DNA of 64,000 nt from Panopea generosa (Eukaryota > Mollusca > Bivalvia > Adapedonta > Hiatellidae). The notes beneath the pieces are model-generated. The model had not been told where the DNA came from, ran no database searches, and saw only the letters and a list, made by a program, of their open reading frames with translations. Position numbers and translations under genes: made by a program. The stretch is from assembly GCA_029582155.1 (NCBI GenBank), contig CM055912.1:1364001-1428000 (forward strand). Reading direction: 5' to 3'. Shown piece by piece: positions 43,848 through 54,289 of this stretch. The first letter of the stretch is position 1; each line of letters starts with the position of its first letter.

Positions 43848-46505
43848 CACACTGTACCAGTCTACATATATTATTTACATACTGCAGTACCAGTCTACAT
43901 ATATTATGTACGTACTGTACCAGTCTACATATATTATGTACTTACTGCAGTACCAGTCTACATATAATATGTACTTACTGTACCAGTCTACATATATTAT
44001 TTACATACTGCAGTACCAGTCTACATACCGCGGCGTGGTCTAGTGGTAGAGCATCCGCCTCGCATGCGGAAGGTCGTGGGTTCAATCCATGGCCGGGTCA
44101 TACCAAAGACTTTAAAAATGGTACTTGAAGCTTCCTCGCTTGACGCTCAGCATTTAGAGTAGAGTTCTAGGTCTGGTCGGCCTGGTGTCAGTATAATGTG
44201 ACTGGGTGGGGTATCATACCATGTGTCTGCGGCATAATACTCAAGTGTGACAGCGCTCAGAATACTGTCTCAAGTAGACACCGTCGCGATATGACTGAAA
44301 AATTGTTGAAAGCAACGCTAAACACCATACAACAACAACAACCAGTCTACATATATTATGTACATACTGCAGTACCAGTCTACATATATTATGTACGTAC
44401 TGTACCAGTCTACATATATTATGTACACACTGTACTAGTCTACATATATTATGTACTTACTGTACCAGTCTACATTTATGATGTACTTACTGTACCAGTC
44501 TACATTAATTATGTACTTACTGTACCAGTCTACATATATCATGTACTTACTGTATCAGTCTACATATATCATGTACTTACTGTATCAGTCTACATATATT
44601 ATGTACTTACTGTATCAGTCTACATATATTATGTACATACTGTACCAATCTACATATATCATGTACTTACTGTACCAGTCTACATATATGATGTACTTAC
44701 TGTACCAGTCTACATATATTATTTACTTACTTGACCAGTCTACATATGATGTACTTTCTGTACCAGTCTACATATTTGATGTACTTACTGTACCAGTCTA
44801 CTTATATTATGTACTTGCTGTACCAGTCTACATATATGATGTACTTGCTGTACCAGTCTACATATATGATGTACTTGCTGTACCAGTCTACATATATGAT
44901 GTACTTACTGTACCAGTCTACATATATTATGTACATACAGTACCAGTCTACATATATTATGTACTTACTGAACCAGTCTACATATAGTATGTACTTGCAG
45001 TACCAGTCTACATATATTATGTATTTATGTACCAGTCTACATATATTATGTTTTTACTGTACCAGTCTACATATATTATGTACATACAGTACCAGTCTAC
45101 ATATATTATGTACATACAGTACCAGTCTACATATATTATGTACTTACTGAACCAGTCTACATATAGTATGTACTTGCAGTACCAGTCTACATATATTATG
45201 TATTTATGTACCAGTGTACATATATTATGTATGTACTGTACCAGTGTACATATATTATGTATGTACCAGTCTACATATATTATGTACTTACTGTACCAGT
45301 CTACATATATTATGTATGTACTGTACTAGTCTACATATATTATGTATGTACTGTACCAGTCTACATATATTATGTATGTACCAGTCTACATATATTATGT
45401 ACTTACTGTACCAGTCTACATATATTATGTATGTACTGTACCAGTCTACATATATTATGTATGTACCAGTCTACATATATTATGTACTTACTGTACCAGT
45501 CTACATATATTATGTATGTACTGTACCAGTCTACATATATTATGTACTTACTGTACCAGTCTACATATATTATGTACTTACTGTACCAGTCTACATATAT
45601 TATGTACGTACTGTACCAGTCTACGTATATTATGTACTTACTGTACCAGTCTACGTATATTATGTACTTACTGTACCAGTCTACATATATTATGTATGTA
45701 CCAGTCTACATATATTATGTACTTACTGTACCAGTCTACATATATTATGTACTTACTGTACCAGTCTACATATATTATGTATGTACTGTACCAGTCTACA
45801 TATATTATGTACTTACTGTACCAGTCTACATATATTATGTATGTACTGTACCAGTCTACATATATTATGTATGTACCAGTCTACATATATTATGTACTTA
45901 CTGTGCCAGTCTACATATATTATGTATGTACCAGTCTACATATATTATGTACTTACTGTACCAGTCTACATATATTATGTACTTACTGTACCAGTCTACA
46001 TATATTATGTACTTACTGTACCAGTCTACATATATTATGTACTTACTGTACCAGTCTACATATATTATGTATGTACTGTACCAGTGTACATATATTATGT
46101 ATGTACTGTACCAGTCTACATATATTATGTACTTACTGTCTACATATATTATGTATGTACTGTACCAGTCTACATATATTATGTACTTACTGTACCAGTC
46201 TACATATATTATGTACTTACTGTACCAGTCTACATATATTATGTATGTACTGTACCAGTCTACATATATTATGTACTTACTGTACCAGTCTACATATATT
46301 ATGTATGTACTGTACCAGTCTACATATATTATGTATGTACTGTACCAGTCTACATATATTATGTACTTACTGTACCAGTCTACATATATTATGTACTTAC
46401 TGTACCAGTCTAAATATATTATGTATGTACTGTACTAGTCTACATATATTATGTACTTACTGTACCAGTTTACATATATTATGTATTTATGTACCAGTCT
46501 TAAAA
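43848..46505. repeat. 30-bp satellite array (about 80 units)
   Basis: Consensus TACCAGTCTACATATATTAT plus GTACTTACTG. Common variants replace CTTACTG by TGTACTG or drop part of the unit. Since 30 is divisible by three and the unit has no stop in the plus frames, ORFs of up to 410 codons result. They consist only of YQSTYIMYLL-like repeats and are not evidence of a gene. A block at 44,932-45,035 is duplicated about 179 bp downstream. A SINE (44,028-44,340) is inserted near the left end. Confidence 0.97.
44028..44340 (+). mobile_element. tRNA-Ala-like SINE (family D) inserted in the 30-bp array
   Basis: The head GCGTGGTCTAGTGGTAGAGC then CGCATGCGG and GGTCGTGGGTTCAATCCATG folds like a tRNA: anticodon stem TCCGC/GCGGA around CTCGCAT, anticodon CGC. 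The body ends in GCTAAACACCATACAACAAC. Flanked by ACCAGTCTACATA at 44,015-44,027 and 44,341-44,353. The array itself could supply that match by periodicity, but the left unit being cut at exactly this point supports a target duplication. The intact head keeps pol III A- and B-box motifs. Confidence 0.9.
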
Positions 46506-46879
46506 CACAGACTAATGGTTTGTTAAGTTGGTCACTTTTTTACAATAACAACTTTAATAAATGCATTACCTTGATATAATATTTCTATTATTTTTGGAAA
46601 TATCAACAGAATTATGCCCAAATAAATTGGACGAAAACTGATAATATTTGACGTTTGTTAATATTGACATCCCACTTATTTTAAAGTCATTTCTATCAAA
46701 CAACTCACCGGTAGTATCTCTAGGTATCTGTCAATCAACAAGTCTGATTAACACTTCACTAAACATTAACTATTAAATAACACTATTACAACATTTGGCA
46801 ATTTTTACCAAATATTTATCTAGCCAAATCATATCTGAAAACCTTAAGAAACTTGTGTCACCTAAAAATAAGTAGAAAT

Positions 46880-46884
46880 GCGTG

Positions 46885-46924
<40 letters not shown>

Positions 46925-46925
46925 A
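46880..46925. repeat. (TCTG)n microsatellite
   Basis: About ten TCTG units. Followed at 46,973 by AACAAGAGCTGTCGGAAGGA, a motif resembling the start of common mollusc dispersed repeats. Confidence 0.9.
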
Positions 46926-46939
46926 ACACAAATGTCAGA

Positions 46940-48100
46940 AACCATTTTTTTTTAAATACTGGTACTAAGTTAACAAGAGCTGTCGGAAGGACAAAGTGCC
47001 CAACCATTTCGATGCTGTTCTAAAACAATAGCTTTTTCAGGAAATAAGTACCAAATGGAAGACAATTTATATAAAACTCAGGGGTGGTAAGATAAAGCTT
47101 TAATTATTATATAATGCTTGTCTGTTAAAATTAAATTAGCAAAAGGATTCAACAACAATATTTATTTCATTATCCACTGTTTGTTTTTTAGTATCTAGTG
47201 AGTTCATTAAAAAGGATTTTTTAAACTTGTCTATTTTACATCTTACAACTCAGATAAATCATGCTAGGATGAACCAGTACTAATCATTTTCGGATAAAAA
47301 ATTTTAATTTACAGTAATTAAACAGGATAGGTCCATTCTTGATATATTGTAACTATTTTCCTCCTTAAAAACTGCCTAAACATTTACTGTAAATACCTGT
47401 ATATATCTTTGAGAAATGTCGCCAATCTTTAAACATATGCAAGCCCATTGCTAGCATTTAATAACAGCACCCAAACAAACAACAACATGGGCAGAGGAAA
47501 AGTTGAAAATATGTCATTGGTGTATCACAGGGGATGACATCTTTTGGTTCCGTCTACAAGTGGAAAAATCAAAGTTTCAACTTGCAAAACTTTGTAGTAA
47601 TACCAGTATGTTAGAATTACAGTATGTAAATATCCCTACATTAAAACATAAACTGAGCATAACGATCATTTTGTAAAACATTACAAAAGAAAACCAGTTA
47701 CTTTATACCAATTACATTTTGCATTTAAATGAAAATAAAAATTGAGTTATTTCCCTTCCTTTACAAAATTCAGACTATATTATCCAAATTATTTTAGTTA
47801 AATGGTAGCCACTTTGGAATTCAGACATCCTGAATTTGAGTTTCAACATCTCAGTAAACTTTAATGAAAATTAAACAAGTAATTCAGGAAGAGTAGTGGT
47901 CATGAGTAAAAGTTTACGGACATACGGTTAGCTGCTTCTGCTGGTTTTTTATCAGTTAAGCTGAAATTTGAGATAAATAGGTAATATGAATGAACATAAA
48001 TAGACTGGAACCTCACAAACAGTAAGAAAACCTGAAATACTAACTGTGTAAAATATACAATATCAACTCCTGGTCAATCTGTCTATTTTATCGTTCTGTA
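46940..48100. other. AT-rich stretch without a recognisable gene
   Basis: No supported exon. A possible tiny minus-strand exon ending at a GTGAGT donor lies just before it (46,700-46,735; LLIDRYLEILP) but is too short to trust. Confidence 0.4.
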
Positions 48101-48114
48101 TTGCGGATCCTCAC

Positions 48115-48164
48115 CACAAACTTCAGTTTATTTGTCTCTGTAACCTTGTATGTTGCCTTAACTC
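48115..48164 (-). CDS. Candidate minus-strand exon
   Basis: Acceptor (CATCATCATACAG) and strong donor (TTTGTG/GTGAGG) enclose VKATYKVTETNKLKFV in the frame entered after two bases. No family recognised; which neighbouring gene it belongs to is unclear. Confidence 0.4.
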
Positions 48165-48434
48165 CTGTATGATGATGAGATTACAATCGCTCATGAGTAG
48201 AAAATCTCTGTAAATATCATTTAAACAGATAATGGAAAACAAAAAAATTAATTCAATTTATTCAACCTATATGAAATACAAGGAAATACAAAAAGTAAAT
48301 TCTTCAAGCTGCTAGCTACCTGAAAAAGAAACAATTTGGAAGATATTGTGAATTTAAAATAGCGTATTGGTACTCATACCAGGTTTCACCAAAAAACAAT
48401 AACTAAAAAACAGAAAGTAGTACATTTGAGTAAT

Positions 48435-48657
48435 CCATGGCCAAGTGGTCTAAGGCACTGTCTCATTTCACCTCTCAGCACTAAGGTCATACGTTCGATC
48501 CAATGCAAAAAAAATTTGTGAAAAAGCTTGCCAATTATTTGTGGAAGAATGGTGGTTTACTCAGATTCAATCTGAGGTCTTCCTCAATCATTCAAACTGG
48601 ATATACCATAATATAACCTGCAATGTGTATAAAATTGCATTAAACCCCATTCAAGTA
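48435..48657 (+). mobile_element. tRNA-headed SINE (family B)
   Basis: Head CCATGGCCAAGTGGTCTAAG and GGTCATACGTTCGATCC, body with CTGAGGTCTTCCTC and tail TTAAACCCCATTC. Confidence 0.85.
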
Positions 48658-48899
48658 ATATATTGTAAGAATCCTATTTTATCGGTAGTATTTATATTAG
48701 TGGTTTTATTAAGGTGCTGCCATTTAATAACGTATACATGTATATATTTAGTTGAGTAGTTTACATAACAATTGTATCTAACTCGATATCAACACGCATT
48801 ATTGACATCATTCCCAGCAACCATCAAACACTAGAATATTAGTTAGATTTTTAAAACATATTTAGAATATCAAAGTCATGACTAAACCTACTAGATGAC

Positions 48900-48984
48900 C
48901 TTGCCAGTTGTAGTAATTCTGTAGATTTGGTCAGGCATTGTGTGTATTGGGTACATTCATCAATCTCTGTGCCACAATGTAATC
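48900..48984 (-). CDS. EGF-like exon (48.9 kb)
   Basis: Acceptor TATCTGCTTTCAG and donor CTGGCAAG/GTCATC enclose LHCGTEIDECTQYTQCLTKS then TELLQLA. The C-x-TEIDEC-x4-C pattern is the junction between two EGF-like domains, the second being calcium-binding (D-x-DEC type). It is uninterrupted over 27 codons. EGF domains are extracellular. The gene identity is unknown; two more degenerate EGF-like pieces lie upstream on the same strand at 53.1-53.9 kb. Confidence 0.55.
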
Positions 48985-49054
48985 CTGAAAGCAGATATGT
49001 ACCATATTTACTGGCAAAGACAATTGCTTTAACCAAATAACCAGTTACAAGAAT

Positions 49055-50530
49055 TGTTCATTTCTAGACAAATGTTCTACAGAAAATCTGATTATATTCA
49101 GGCCAAATTTATAATGTTCAATACAAATATTGTCTATAAATTCAGCAACTTCAAGAACCAATTGTATAACATCAGGGGTTCTGCAGGGTTCTATATTAGG
49201 TCCATTGTTATTTTTACTGTTCATAAATTATTTCTCATTGTTTATAAATAACGCTTCAACAACTGACCTATTAGTGCAACATATTGCATGTCTCTAAGGA
49301 GCCTTTTCAAGATATGTTATTTTGCTTCTACCAAGCCAGCGTTATGGACAGCAGATCGGATATCCAAATAATAAAAAAGCTGTCTATTCACACCTTATTT
49401 AATCAGGCTACTGACCTATGTGGTGCATTCAACATGGTATGGTATTGAATACTGACAACATCAGAGTAATGCTAATCACCTCTCTTCAGAAACCATATCA
49501 ATTTACAACTTACGTACAACAGTACAGAATTAACAGCTACAACAGGCGATAAAATCCTTGGAATATGTGTTGATAATTGCAATACGATGGAATAAACAGT
49601 TACAAATTCTCTCCAAAAAAGTTTCATCAATTAAATATGGCTATTATCAAATGTAATTTAAAACATTACCTTTCTTAATCAACCATAGAATGTTGTATTA
49701 CAAAGTTTATACACAATCACATTTCAATTATTGTTGTACAAATATTTCAAATAGAAATATAAATAAGTTAATTAAACTGCAGAGGCGAACATGCAAATAT
49801 ATTTTAGAAAATGAATATGAAAGTCTATATTTTTATTCGAAAGACTGAGTACTTTGTCTATAAATCAAATTGTATTTATGTAAACTGTAAAAATCATGTG
49901 TAACATAGCAAATGGTACAGCTCCGCCATATTACTGTTAACTATTCATCTTAGGGGAGTTAATTAATAATGAATCCATCTATTATATTCAAGCTCAAATA
50001 AAAAAAAAATTTTTTCCCCGAGATCTAAAGTAGAACTGTTTAAAGGTAGTCTATCATATTCAGGTGCATTTATGGAATAGTATTCGACTTGTATAAGTAA
50101 CGCTGTTAGTTAATTGTGTAATTTGGATAAAAGGAAACTTAAATTAGAAATGCATGTACCTCCAACAGTTATATATGCTTAATAAATACCATACCTGTCT
50201 ACAGTTACTAGTTTTTGTAAAGATATTTGCTTTCTGTTTCTGTTTGTTTTGATTTTATTATTGTTGTGTTTTTTTACCATTATATTCAAGTTGCATGTGT
50301 ATCAGAATTGAAATACCAATACAAAAAGCGAGAGTATGTGTGTGTGTAGATGAGAGATGGTATCATGTGCATGTTGTAAGATTTTTGGTTATCTATTATG
50401 TGTGATATATGTAGAAGATGAATGTAAGTTATTTCTTATCATTTTGATTTGTACTTGTTTGTTTATACGAGGGCTTCAGGGAAGATTGGTTTACCAATTG
50501 AGTTACCCTCTTTAAATAAACTAACTAACT
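49055..50530 (+). mobile_element. LINE copy, plus strand, heavily broken
   Basis: Begins in the reverse-transcriptase domain (VLQGSILGPLLFLLFINY-like reading near 49,170-49,230). It continues through KILGICVDN (about 49,550) and a YK.YTQSHFNYCCTN-like block (about 49,700), and ends with GGGCTTCAGGGAAGATTGGT and an (AACT)n tail. Many stops and frame changes. 5'-truncated at the RT domain. Confidence 0.8.
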
Positions 50531-50547
50531 AATTTACTTACTAAGAA

Positions 50548-51340
50548 ATGACTGGGTGGAGTATCATACCATGTGTCTGCAGCATGATACTCCGGAGTGT
50601 CAGTATAATGTGGCTGGGTGGAGTATCATACCATGTGTCTGTAGCATGATAATCCGGAGTGTCAGTATAATGTGACTGGGTGGAGTATCATACCATGTGT
50701 CTGCAGCATGATACTCTGGAGTGTCAGTATAATGTGGCTGGGTGGAGTATCATACCATGTGTCTGCAGCATGATACTCCGGAGTGTCAGTATAATGTGAC
50801 TGGATGGGGTATCATACCATGTGTCTGCAGCATGATACTTCGGAGTGTCAGTATAATGTGACTGGGTGGGGTATCATACCATGTGTCTGCAGCATGATAC
50901 TCTGGAGTGTCAGTATAATGTGACTGGGTGGAGTATCAGACCATGTGTCTGCAGCATGATAATCTGAGTGTCAGTATAATGTGACTGGGTGGAGTATCAT
51001 ACCATGTGTCTGCAGCATGATACTCAGGAGTGTCAGTATAATGTGGCTGGGTGGAGTATCATACCATGTGTCTGCAGCATGATACTCCGGAGTGTCAGTA
51101 TAATGTGACTGGGTGGGGTATCATACCATGTGTCTGCAGCATGATACTCCGGAGTGTCAGTATAATGTGACTGGGTGGGGTATCATATCATGTGTCTGCA
51201 GCATGATACTCCAAAATGTCAGTATAATGTGACTTGGTGGGGTATCATACCATGTGTCTGCAGCATGATACTCCAAAGTGTCAGTATAATGTGACTGGGT
51301 GGGGTATCATACCATGTGTCTACAGCATGATACTCCGGAG
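50548..51340. repeat. 62-bp array (about 13 units) amplified from inside a SINE
   Basis: The unit GTGTCAGTATAATGTGACTG plus GGTGGGGTATCATACCATGT and GTCTGCAGCATGATACTCCGGA is the same 62 bp that occurs once in the family D SINE at 44,189-44,250. Unit spacing is 62 bp in almost all copies. Directly after the array comes the 3' part of the SINE. Confidence 0.95.
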
Positions 51341-51425
51341 TGGCTCAGAATACTGTCAAGCAGACGTAGTCACAATATGACTGAAAAATTAATAAAAGTT
51401 ACGCTAAACACAATACAACAACCAA
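51341..51425 (+). mobile_element. 3' part of SINE family D following the 62-bp array
   Basis: GGCTCAGAATACTGTCAAGC, ATATGACTGAAAAATTAATA and GCTAAACACAATACAACAAC match 44,255-44,340. The tRNA-like head is missing to the left of the array. Confidence 0.9.
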
Positions 51426-51734
51426 ACAAGAAATGAAATACTTAAACTATGGAACCACTTTCAGATTTATAATATAAAATATGAAACTCACAAAATAGTA
51501 ATAAGACACAACAACTCTGCAACTATTGAAAATTAATGAACACTGGATTTCCTTTTTTAAATTAAATATATACAACACATATTTAAATTGGTTGACAATT
51601 TAAATACATTCTTCAGAAATAACTATATCTTTTTCGTGATAAATTCAACAGAAATACCAAAACAACAATTACCAGTAGTTTACAATGGAGAGCTTCATCT
51701 TCACAAGAACATCTCATGCTTTGTAAACTAACAG

Positions 51735-51995
51735 TGGATCCTTTTTGGCTGAGTGGTCTAAGGTACCATCTCAAGATCACTTACCTCTCACCACTAAGGT
51801 CATAGGTTCGAGTTCTGCTCGCTCCAAAAACTTTATGTGACAAAATTTACTAGTTACTTGCAGAAGGACGGTGATTCAATCTACTCAGTCAGACTCAGTC
51901 TGAGGTCTTCCTCCACCAGTAAAACTAGATATATGCCATATATAACCTGAAATGTGTTGAAAATGGTGTTAAAGCCCATTCCAAAAAAAAATTGT
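51735..51995 (+). mobile_element. tRNA-headed SINE (family B), well preserved
   Basis: Head TTGGCTGAGTGGTCTAAGGT and GGTCATAGGTTCGAGTTCTG, full body and GTGTTAAAGCCCATTCC tail. Confidence 0.9.
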
Positions 51996-51999
51996 AAAA

Positions 52000-52870
52000 T
52001 AACATAAAGGGGGGTAACAAATACTTTCACTGAAACCATAAAACCACTACTAGGCTTATACTTCTCATGGATATGAATGTGAGACTATACACAACATTTT
52101 ATCATATAAGTTGACCATCATTATTAAGATATCAGTAATTAAAAATACCAGAAGTAAAAATCTTAAAATATCTTCTTCTCATAATGAAACTGCAAAACAA
52201 ATTTTGAAAATATTCAATTAGAAATCATCACCAAATACAGTTCTACTAGATCTGTTGACATGGCACATTTGTCCATTGGGTTAAAATGACACCAGTTTTT
52301 TCTCCAGATTCAGATTTGTTAAAATGACTTGGTTCAACTGTCTTATGAGGAGGGGTCCCAAATACTGATCTGTTTCAAAATCCTTTTTCTCAAAAACCAG
52401 TCTGTCAAATTTGTTCTTATGTGGCACAGATGTGACCAATAAGTAGGGGATTCAAGTCTATATGAATCGAGGGGCTCATATTTATAGGGGCCTTACTATG
52501 GGGAATTCAAAGTTTTACATAGGGATACTATATTATTGGGGAATGGAAAATTCTCATTTCTTCATCCATTTTTGCAAAAAAAATATTATTCAGTTTAAGA
52601 TCTGAAGCATCATCTAGTCATAGCATACAAGATTTGGGTAAAAAAGAGTTTCAGGTAGGTTACCATTTAAATATATATTACAGATTGAAATATCTCCAAT
52701 AGAACTGAAGTTTTTCTTAATAAATGGTTCAGTCAATTTTTGTTTGTAGAAAGTATGAACTCATAGGCAGATCTGGGTCTACACTGTCTGCAAATGGGGC
52801 ACCATTGCTACAGAAAGCCAAGAACACTATCTCATGTCAGCATGTAAACGTTAATTCTTTATAACAAGAA
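52000..52870. other. AT-rich stretch without a recognisable gene
   Basis: No exon, RNA or element ends that I can support. Confidence 0.4.
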
Positions 52871-52875
52871 GGGTT

Positions 52876-53085
52876 TCCCCATGGTAAAGTGGTCCAAGAT
52901 GCAAATCAACATCACTTTCCTCTCAACGTTGAGATATTGGTTACAACCCTGAATGACCCAGAAACTTTACATAAGAAAAGTTTACCTGTTACTTGCAGAA
53001 GAATAGTGGTTTCTACTTCCTCCACCAATAAAATTGGATGCAAAACAGAACCTGTTATGTGTTGGAAATGACACTGAACAATATT
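52876..53085 (+). mobile_element. SINE family B copy, degenerate
   Basis: CCCCATGGTAAAGTGGTCCA head and CTTCCTCCACCAATAAAATTGG body with TGTTATGTGTTGGAAATGAC end. Confidence 0.7.
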
Positions 53086-53101
53086 AAAACAATACTCTCA
53101 C

Positions 53102-53310
53102 CTGGTACACACTGGCATGAGGGAGGACAAATCTGCACCATTCCACTGTCTTAGTACATCCCAGTTGTTGCCGGCCCAGTACACCACAAATACAAATATG
53201 TAGGTTCTAGCCACATCTTATGAACTCAGCGTCCATCATTCACACTCATCCATGTCATCCTGGCACATGTCACCTGACCAACCCATTATACAGATGCAGG
53301 TGGGACAGAC
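53102..53310 (-). pseudogene. Degenerate exon with EGF-like start (53.2 kb)
   Basis: Between CACTTTAAG and the strong donor ACCAG/GTGAGA one frame reads VCPTCICIMGWSGDMCQDDM then DECE, stop, a short stop-ended piece, and then VARTYIFVFVVYWAGNNWDV and LRQWNGADLSSLMPVC. The first part fits the end of an EGF-like domain (C-x-C-x2-GWSG-x2-C) plus a DMDEC start. The second part is protein-like, with a hydrophobic stretch, but unidentified. Two in-frame stops make it a pseudogene or wrongly assembled. Confidence 0.5.
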
Positions 53311-53723
53311 CTTAAAGTGCCACAATGATAAACTATTATATAAGCAAACTGATATTTGTTTTACTGTTCTATAAAAAAACATATTATGATAGTAAATCAA
53401 TAAAGATCGATACAAATATAATTTTCTTGACACATTAAACAGATTCGTTGCAAAGATTTTCATAATTTTACTTTAAAAAAAAATCCAAGATGAAAAAGAA
53501 AACGGTTAGGGTCAGGACTCAATTTTAGGGTTGGTCGGGTAAACAGTCAGGTATGTTTTGGTTTGGCCTTATAAATTTATGTTTAACATCTGCACTTCTT
53601 GTTTGATAAATATTATTGTATTTGACTATTATATTATACATCACATGGTTATCTATCTATATCAATAAAGAATAAGCACATATTCGGATGTTGCATTTGT
53701 GACAAAAGATGTTTTGTCTCAAA

Positions 53724-53925
53724 CAATACCTCTATATATCTGAACACAGCTTCCTCCATTGTCACCTCCCATCACTGTGCATTCATCATTCTGACTGTCA
53801 CATGTGACTCCCAGGTAGATGCCTACACACTGCCATGTGGAACCAACTGTATTGTATTCTCCACACATGTACCTTCATGTAGCCAGGGCAATGACAACAG
53901 TTGGCTATCTTCACACCTGTCTCCT
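53724..53925 (-). pseudogene. Degenerate EGF-like exon (53.8 kb)
   Basis: After an acceptor (TTTGTTTGTAG) one frame has DRCEDSQ and LHEGTCVENT. Another has STWQCVGIYLGVTCDSQNDE then CTVMGGDNGGSCVQ, and a donor-like ATAGAG/GTATTG follows. Cys spacing and G-x-T-C-x-D fit an EGF-like domain. The frame must change inside, so it is broken as read. Confidence 0.45.
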
Positions 53926-53940
53926 ACAAACAAATCCACA

Positions 53941-53962
53941 GATATATATATATATATATATA
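53941..53962. repeat. (TA)n microsatellite
   Basis: About ten TA units. Confidence 0.9.
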
Positions 53963-53999
53963 TACATTCGTACATCAAGGACTTACATAGATATTGACT

Positions 54000-54285
54000 A
54001 TTGATGGACTATTTAGCATTATTTTAATGTCACAGACAATCAGTTAACCTAACTACTGTTTCCTGGGATCCCAAAAGGTTAACCAGTACTCGAGCACACC
54101 CCATCTCCACAAGGAACTGATAACTTTCCCACTTGAATCAGCAGAGAGAGAGAGAGAGGACTGATAATGAGATGCAATGTCGTATATCAATCATCACAGA
54201 GATTGTTGCCATGCAGGGATTGAAACTCTTGACCCCTGGATTGATAGTCAGAAACATTACAGACTGAGCTATTGGGAAGCAATGT
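54000..54285 (-). mobile_element. SINE family A copy, degenerate
   Basis: Inverted family A: TATTTAGCATTATTTTAATG tail side, GTTAACCAGTACTCGAGCAC, an inserted (GA)n run, and CCCCTGGATTGATAGTCAGA head. Confidence 0.85.
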
Positions 54286-54289
54286 TGTG

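Noticed and set aside
44028-44103. Functional tRNA-Ala gene
   Set aside because: The tRNA-like stretch is continuous with a SINE body and tail, with target duplication; it is a SINE head.
45206-46438. Plus-strand ORF of 410 codons
   Set aside because: It is wholly 30-bp satellite; all three plus frames are equally open and there is no non-repeat coding sequence.
50548-51340. CRISPR-like array
   Set aside because: There are no unique spacers; the whole 62-bp unit repeats and derives from a SINE in a eukaryotic context.
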